Part shown: positions 60,553 through 64,000 of the stretch, piece by piece
How positions within the stretch are numbered: position 1 is the first letter of the stretch
Layout: the number at the start of each line of letters is the position of its first letter
Origin: Melanocharis versteri
Lineage: Eukaryota; Chordata; Aves; Passeriformes; Melanocharitidae
Assembly (NCBI GenBank): GCA_013397845.1
Contig: VZTG01009153.1
Span: 62,001-126,000, forward strand
Length of the DNA stretch: 64,000 nt
Reading direction: 5' to 3'
Notes under the pieces: model-generated
Database searches by the model: none
Told to the model about the DNA's origin: nothing
The model's input: only the letters and a program-made list of their open reading frames with translations
Program-made: the position numbers and the translations under genes

Positions 60553-63500
60553 ATCCACTGACACTTCATTCTGAAAATCACTCATTTTGTTAAATTTAGC
60601 TTTAGCAGTATGCTGAGCTGAGGCTCCAGTCATACCTTTGATGGTGGCACCTCTCTTATTTGGTATGAGTCCAGTGTGACATCACTGATTATTCGTATCA
60701 CTTTATTCATTTTAGTTATTTCTCTAGTTACCTACATCTCACTTTTTCAGACTGTGCTGATTGTGGTTTTCCCAATCTCAGAAACAGTATTATAGCAATA
60801 TGAAAATATAAAGAAGGGAAAAAAAACATTTCCCCAAGAAATCTGTTCCACAGTTCAATTTGTGTCACTAGCAATTATTATTGCCAGTATTCACATCTTA
60901 AACACTTACATACTTACTTATATTGCACTTAAACATGTGTGGAGTCAGGTCAGGTTTTAAGATCTCCTTATCTTTGTGTTTAATTTGACCTAGGTATGAT
61001 TTCCAGACCCGACTTTAAGCAAGCAGATACCTGGAGCGTGACAGAGGACACTGAAGCAGCAAAGATGATAAATGTCAAGTAAAAAAGCTAAAGAAGATAT
61101 GAATGATTTTCCATGCAGGCCAAGTAGGATGGCATTGGACGTGCTAAATTTTAGAAACACATCTCTACTGTAAAATAGCTATTGAAGTAATTATAAAATA
61201 ATCTGTATCATATGACATGTTAACACTGTTAAAGGTTGGGGTTTTTTTATTCTTGGCGAAGTGCATTCCCGCTGGATTGCTTCAGAAGTGCAAAATATAT
61301 TTATTTAGTCAGAAGGACTCCTGCTAATTGTTCAATGGCTCTTGCTGTGCTGGAGAGATTTTGAATTTATATTGCTGCACTGAATGCAAGGCACTTCTGA
61401 TTCATTTAACATTGTTTGGACAGCTGTGAAGAGAAATAAAATGGCACAATATTGTTTTCCTGTGCTGCTTTTGAAGTGACGTAATTACTTCAAATATTGC
61501 CTGAGATACCCACTGAGACAATCAGGGGACTTAATTTTAAATGAAGCAATACTTATCTCAACACTGAAAGCAAAACTGTGATGGAGGAAATCTTGGAATA
61601 GAAATCCCTGCTAAGCACTAGCAGGGATTATTTACCTGCTAAATACTTGGTTTATTTACCTACTTGCCAGCCAGAGGTTACGTATTTTGAGATAACTGCC
61701 AATTTTTATGTCAGATATACTATGCATTGCCTTAATTCTGTAACTCCCCTTTACAAATAACAGCAGAGATATTTGTGTGCCAACTGATTACTGTTTCAAT
61801 CTTCCACAGAAGATGCACTTGTTATCATGAACAACGTGCAGTTATTCCTTCGGAGACATCATTTGTAGGCTGATTGCCTCCTTAATGTCATGAAGCAGTC
61901 TTTTGATTAAGGAGAGAAATGAGAAATTTTATGCTACTTCCTAATTTTACACCTCTCAGTGTAAATGTGTATCTTAGCATTACTTTTCATTCAGAGTAAG
62001 TGCTATTTTCCCCAAACACAAGCTTTGCTTCTGAGGTTGATCCCCTTTCCCACTTGTTCAGAGGCAGACCTTGCTCTTTCCTTTATCCGTGCTGGCCTGC
62101 ATATCAGGTCCATCCTTCACAACCTCTTTTCTACCCCATTCAAATGCCTTCTGGGGAGAAAAAGGCTCAGGGCCCAGGAGGTAACTTTGTGATTTTCATA
62201 GAAATAATGGGAGGAAACTAAACCAGAGTCTACATCATACCTTCTGGAGTTGTTATGCCAAGGAAAAAAATCTTGAGGGGCATTTTGATTATTTCTAATT
62301 TTCATGATTCTTGGCAGTTCTAAAACACAAACTAAAGATTTTGTATTCACAGCATGGGATGGATGTATCCATTTTCCTTAATATCCTGTCACCAAGCAGA
62401 CAAAAGCAGATGCTTAGAAGAAGAGAAAAGGAAAAGGTCAAAAATATAATGATGTTTCCTTAGAATATTTTTCTGGCTCCAGGGACTTCTTTAGTCCAAG
62501 ATGGTGTCTTTGTAATTAATAGCCCTGATTTTTTTCTTTTGATTTGTTTTTCATCTTTTGAACTCATGTAAATGCTTTGCATTTGAAAAAACCTGTATTT
62601 ACCTGCACTATGTGAAAAACCAATTTCTTTCATTTTCTCTGAGTCTGCCATCTGCTTACTTCTGTTAACCTGTAGCTCTTGCTTTGCCAGAGACTGTGAG
62701 CAGCCATTCCCAATGCACTTCTCTGTGCATTTTTTAAAATGTGGCACTTCTCCCTACTCCTCACTCCCAGTTAACATTTACTTATTAAAGGTGCCATATT
62801 TTCAAAAATAGTTCCGGCTTTTGAATATTTTTAATATACTATTTTGGACAGTATAGTTTTGAATATGCCTGTCACACTGCTCGTGATCTTTCCCAGTTAT
62901 ATTTTGTATTTTCTGAGATTACGGGATGAGAACTCCCCACAACACTTCAAGATGTGACTGAACCATGGATTTATGCAGCTGGGTAATGAGATTCTCTGCT
63001 TGTTTCAAAGGCTCTTCTGTCTTAAAACTGATTATCCAGTGTAGCCTTGCCAGCCCCTGTATGCATATTGTTTGGAGACCTGTAATTATGTAAGAGTCTC
63101 AGCTTGCATTTATGAGCTGCATAAACAAGTTTCTGCCTTCTGTGACTAGAGAAAAATTCTGCGGGAAGTAAAACCTATAACTTTGAAATCGGGAGCTAAG
63201 AGAAAAATAATGATGCATTATTCGGGCAGGGGGGTTATCTGTAAACCTGATTTTATAACTTGAAGATATATGTAATATTTGCTTGCATTTCATTAGTATT
63301 GAAACATTTTGTGCCACTTGGCATGCAGATTTGATGAGCTATCCATCTCCTCACCCTAGCTCCCTACCTGGCATGGTCTCCACGTTCTCCACACAGTCCA
63401 TCTCTGACTGCAATCCCAGACTGTTACAGAGAGATGTTCTTACACGTGATCTCCCAAATCTGCCCAGAAACAGTTTGGGAAAGCGATGGTTGCCCTAGGA

Positions 63501-64000
63501 TGGCTCAGAAAGGTTCTAGGGCCTGCAGTCTTTAGGTTTTGGTGTCACAGCAGTATTTGGAAAAAAGAGCAGGGACAATAATCTCTCCATGTGACTCCTC
63601 ATTTTACTTCTGACAGTGACATGGGAGCAGCCAGAGTCCTTCCTGAGAGCAAAACCTAGTCCTGCTGATTTTTAAAACAAATTTCTACCTCCTGCCTGTA
63701 TTCTGGGGATCATGTCTGTTTGTTCTAATTCATCAAAGTTAAGGTCAGATAACAATGCTAAACAATACCAGACGAAAAAGCTTTTATCACATATTGTAAA
63801 CCTATAGAAGGACATAAAATGAAGGTAGGGGAAACAGATAAGCAAGGGTTAGAAATAACTCTAGGGAGGGAGCTGGTAATAAAGCAGGGTCCTTGCCAAT
63901 AAATGCCAGACAATTTAGTCTGAAGTACTCTTCCTCAGCTGCAGAAGGACCCTGCATGATACATGTGGAATGAGAGTGCTAATGTAGCAGGTACTTATTC
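60553..64000. other. Non-coding stretch, one palindromic site
   Basis: No gene or transposable element recognised. At 61470-61494 an 8-bp inverted repeat (tttgaagt / acttcaaa) encloses a CRE-like tgacgtaa (61477-61484). The surrounding 61250-61500 reads like a conserved non-coding element, but this cannot be shown from one genome. Confidence 0.45.

Overview
The window looks like intergenic or intronic DNA from a bird. The case rests on repeats: three 3'-end pieces of chicken-repeat-1 (CR1) LINEs with the typical avian tail, two solo retroviral LTRs, an older CR1 copy of the kind common in turtle and crocodilian genomes, and a few decayed MIR-like SINE tails. The background is AT-rich and poor in CpG by eye, with two single unresolved bases (17638 and 35564), as in a draft vertebrate assembly. 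I found no bacterial-type operons, no CRISPR array, no rRNA or tRNA gene, and no exon I could assign to a known protein. Almost all short open frames here are what chance gives in non-coding DNA.

Layout. 1-785 is the 3' part of a CR1 LINE entering from the left edge. 786-16382 is unique-looking DNA apart from a 125-bp sequence present twice in direct orientation (3076-3200 and 8400-8524) and an open frame at 7183-7461 that reads more like coding DNA than its surroundings. 16383-16640 and 25255-25468 are reverse-oriented CR1 tails. 29440-31740 is a long, badly decayed ancient CR1 in which both the endonuclease and reverse-transcriptase parts can still be followed. Just beyond it, 31912-32273 is a solo LTR with a perfect 6-bp target duplication. 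35531-35628 holds a 33-bp duplication next to an unresolved base. 40500-40744 is a CpG-rich patch with a strong hairpin. 41928-42526 is a second, longer solo LTR in the same orientation. The remaining right-hand third is a desert with MIR-like relics near 56122 and 59742 and a few small inverted or tandem repeats.

How it works together: nothing here forms a pathway. The window is best read as a record of transposable-element insertion in layers: very old CR1/MIR relics, then avian CR1 tails, then LTR insertions that recombined to solo LTRs. The LTRs carry recognisable promoter and poly(A) signals and are the most plausible sources of transcription. I did not find a convincing new biological system. 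The observations most worth checking are the 125-bp duplicate, the CpG-rich hairpin patch, the coding-like frame at 7183-7461 and the two LTRs.
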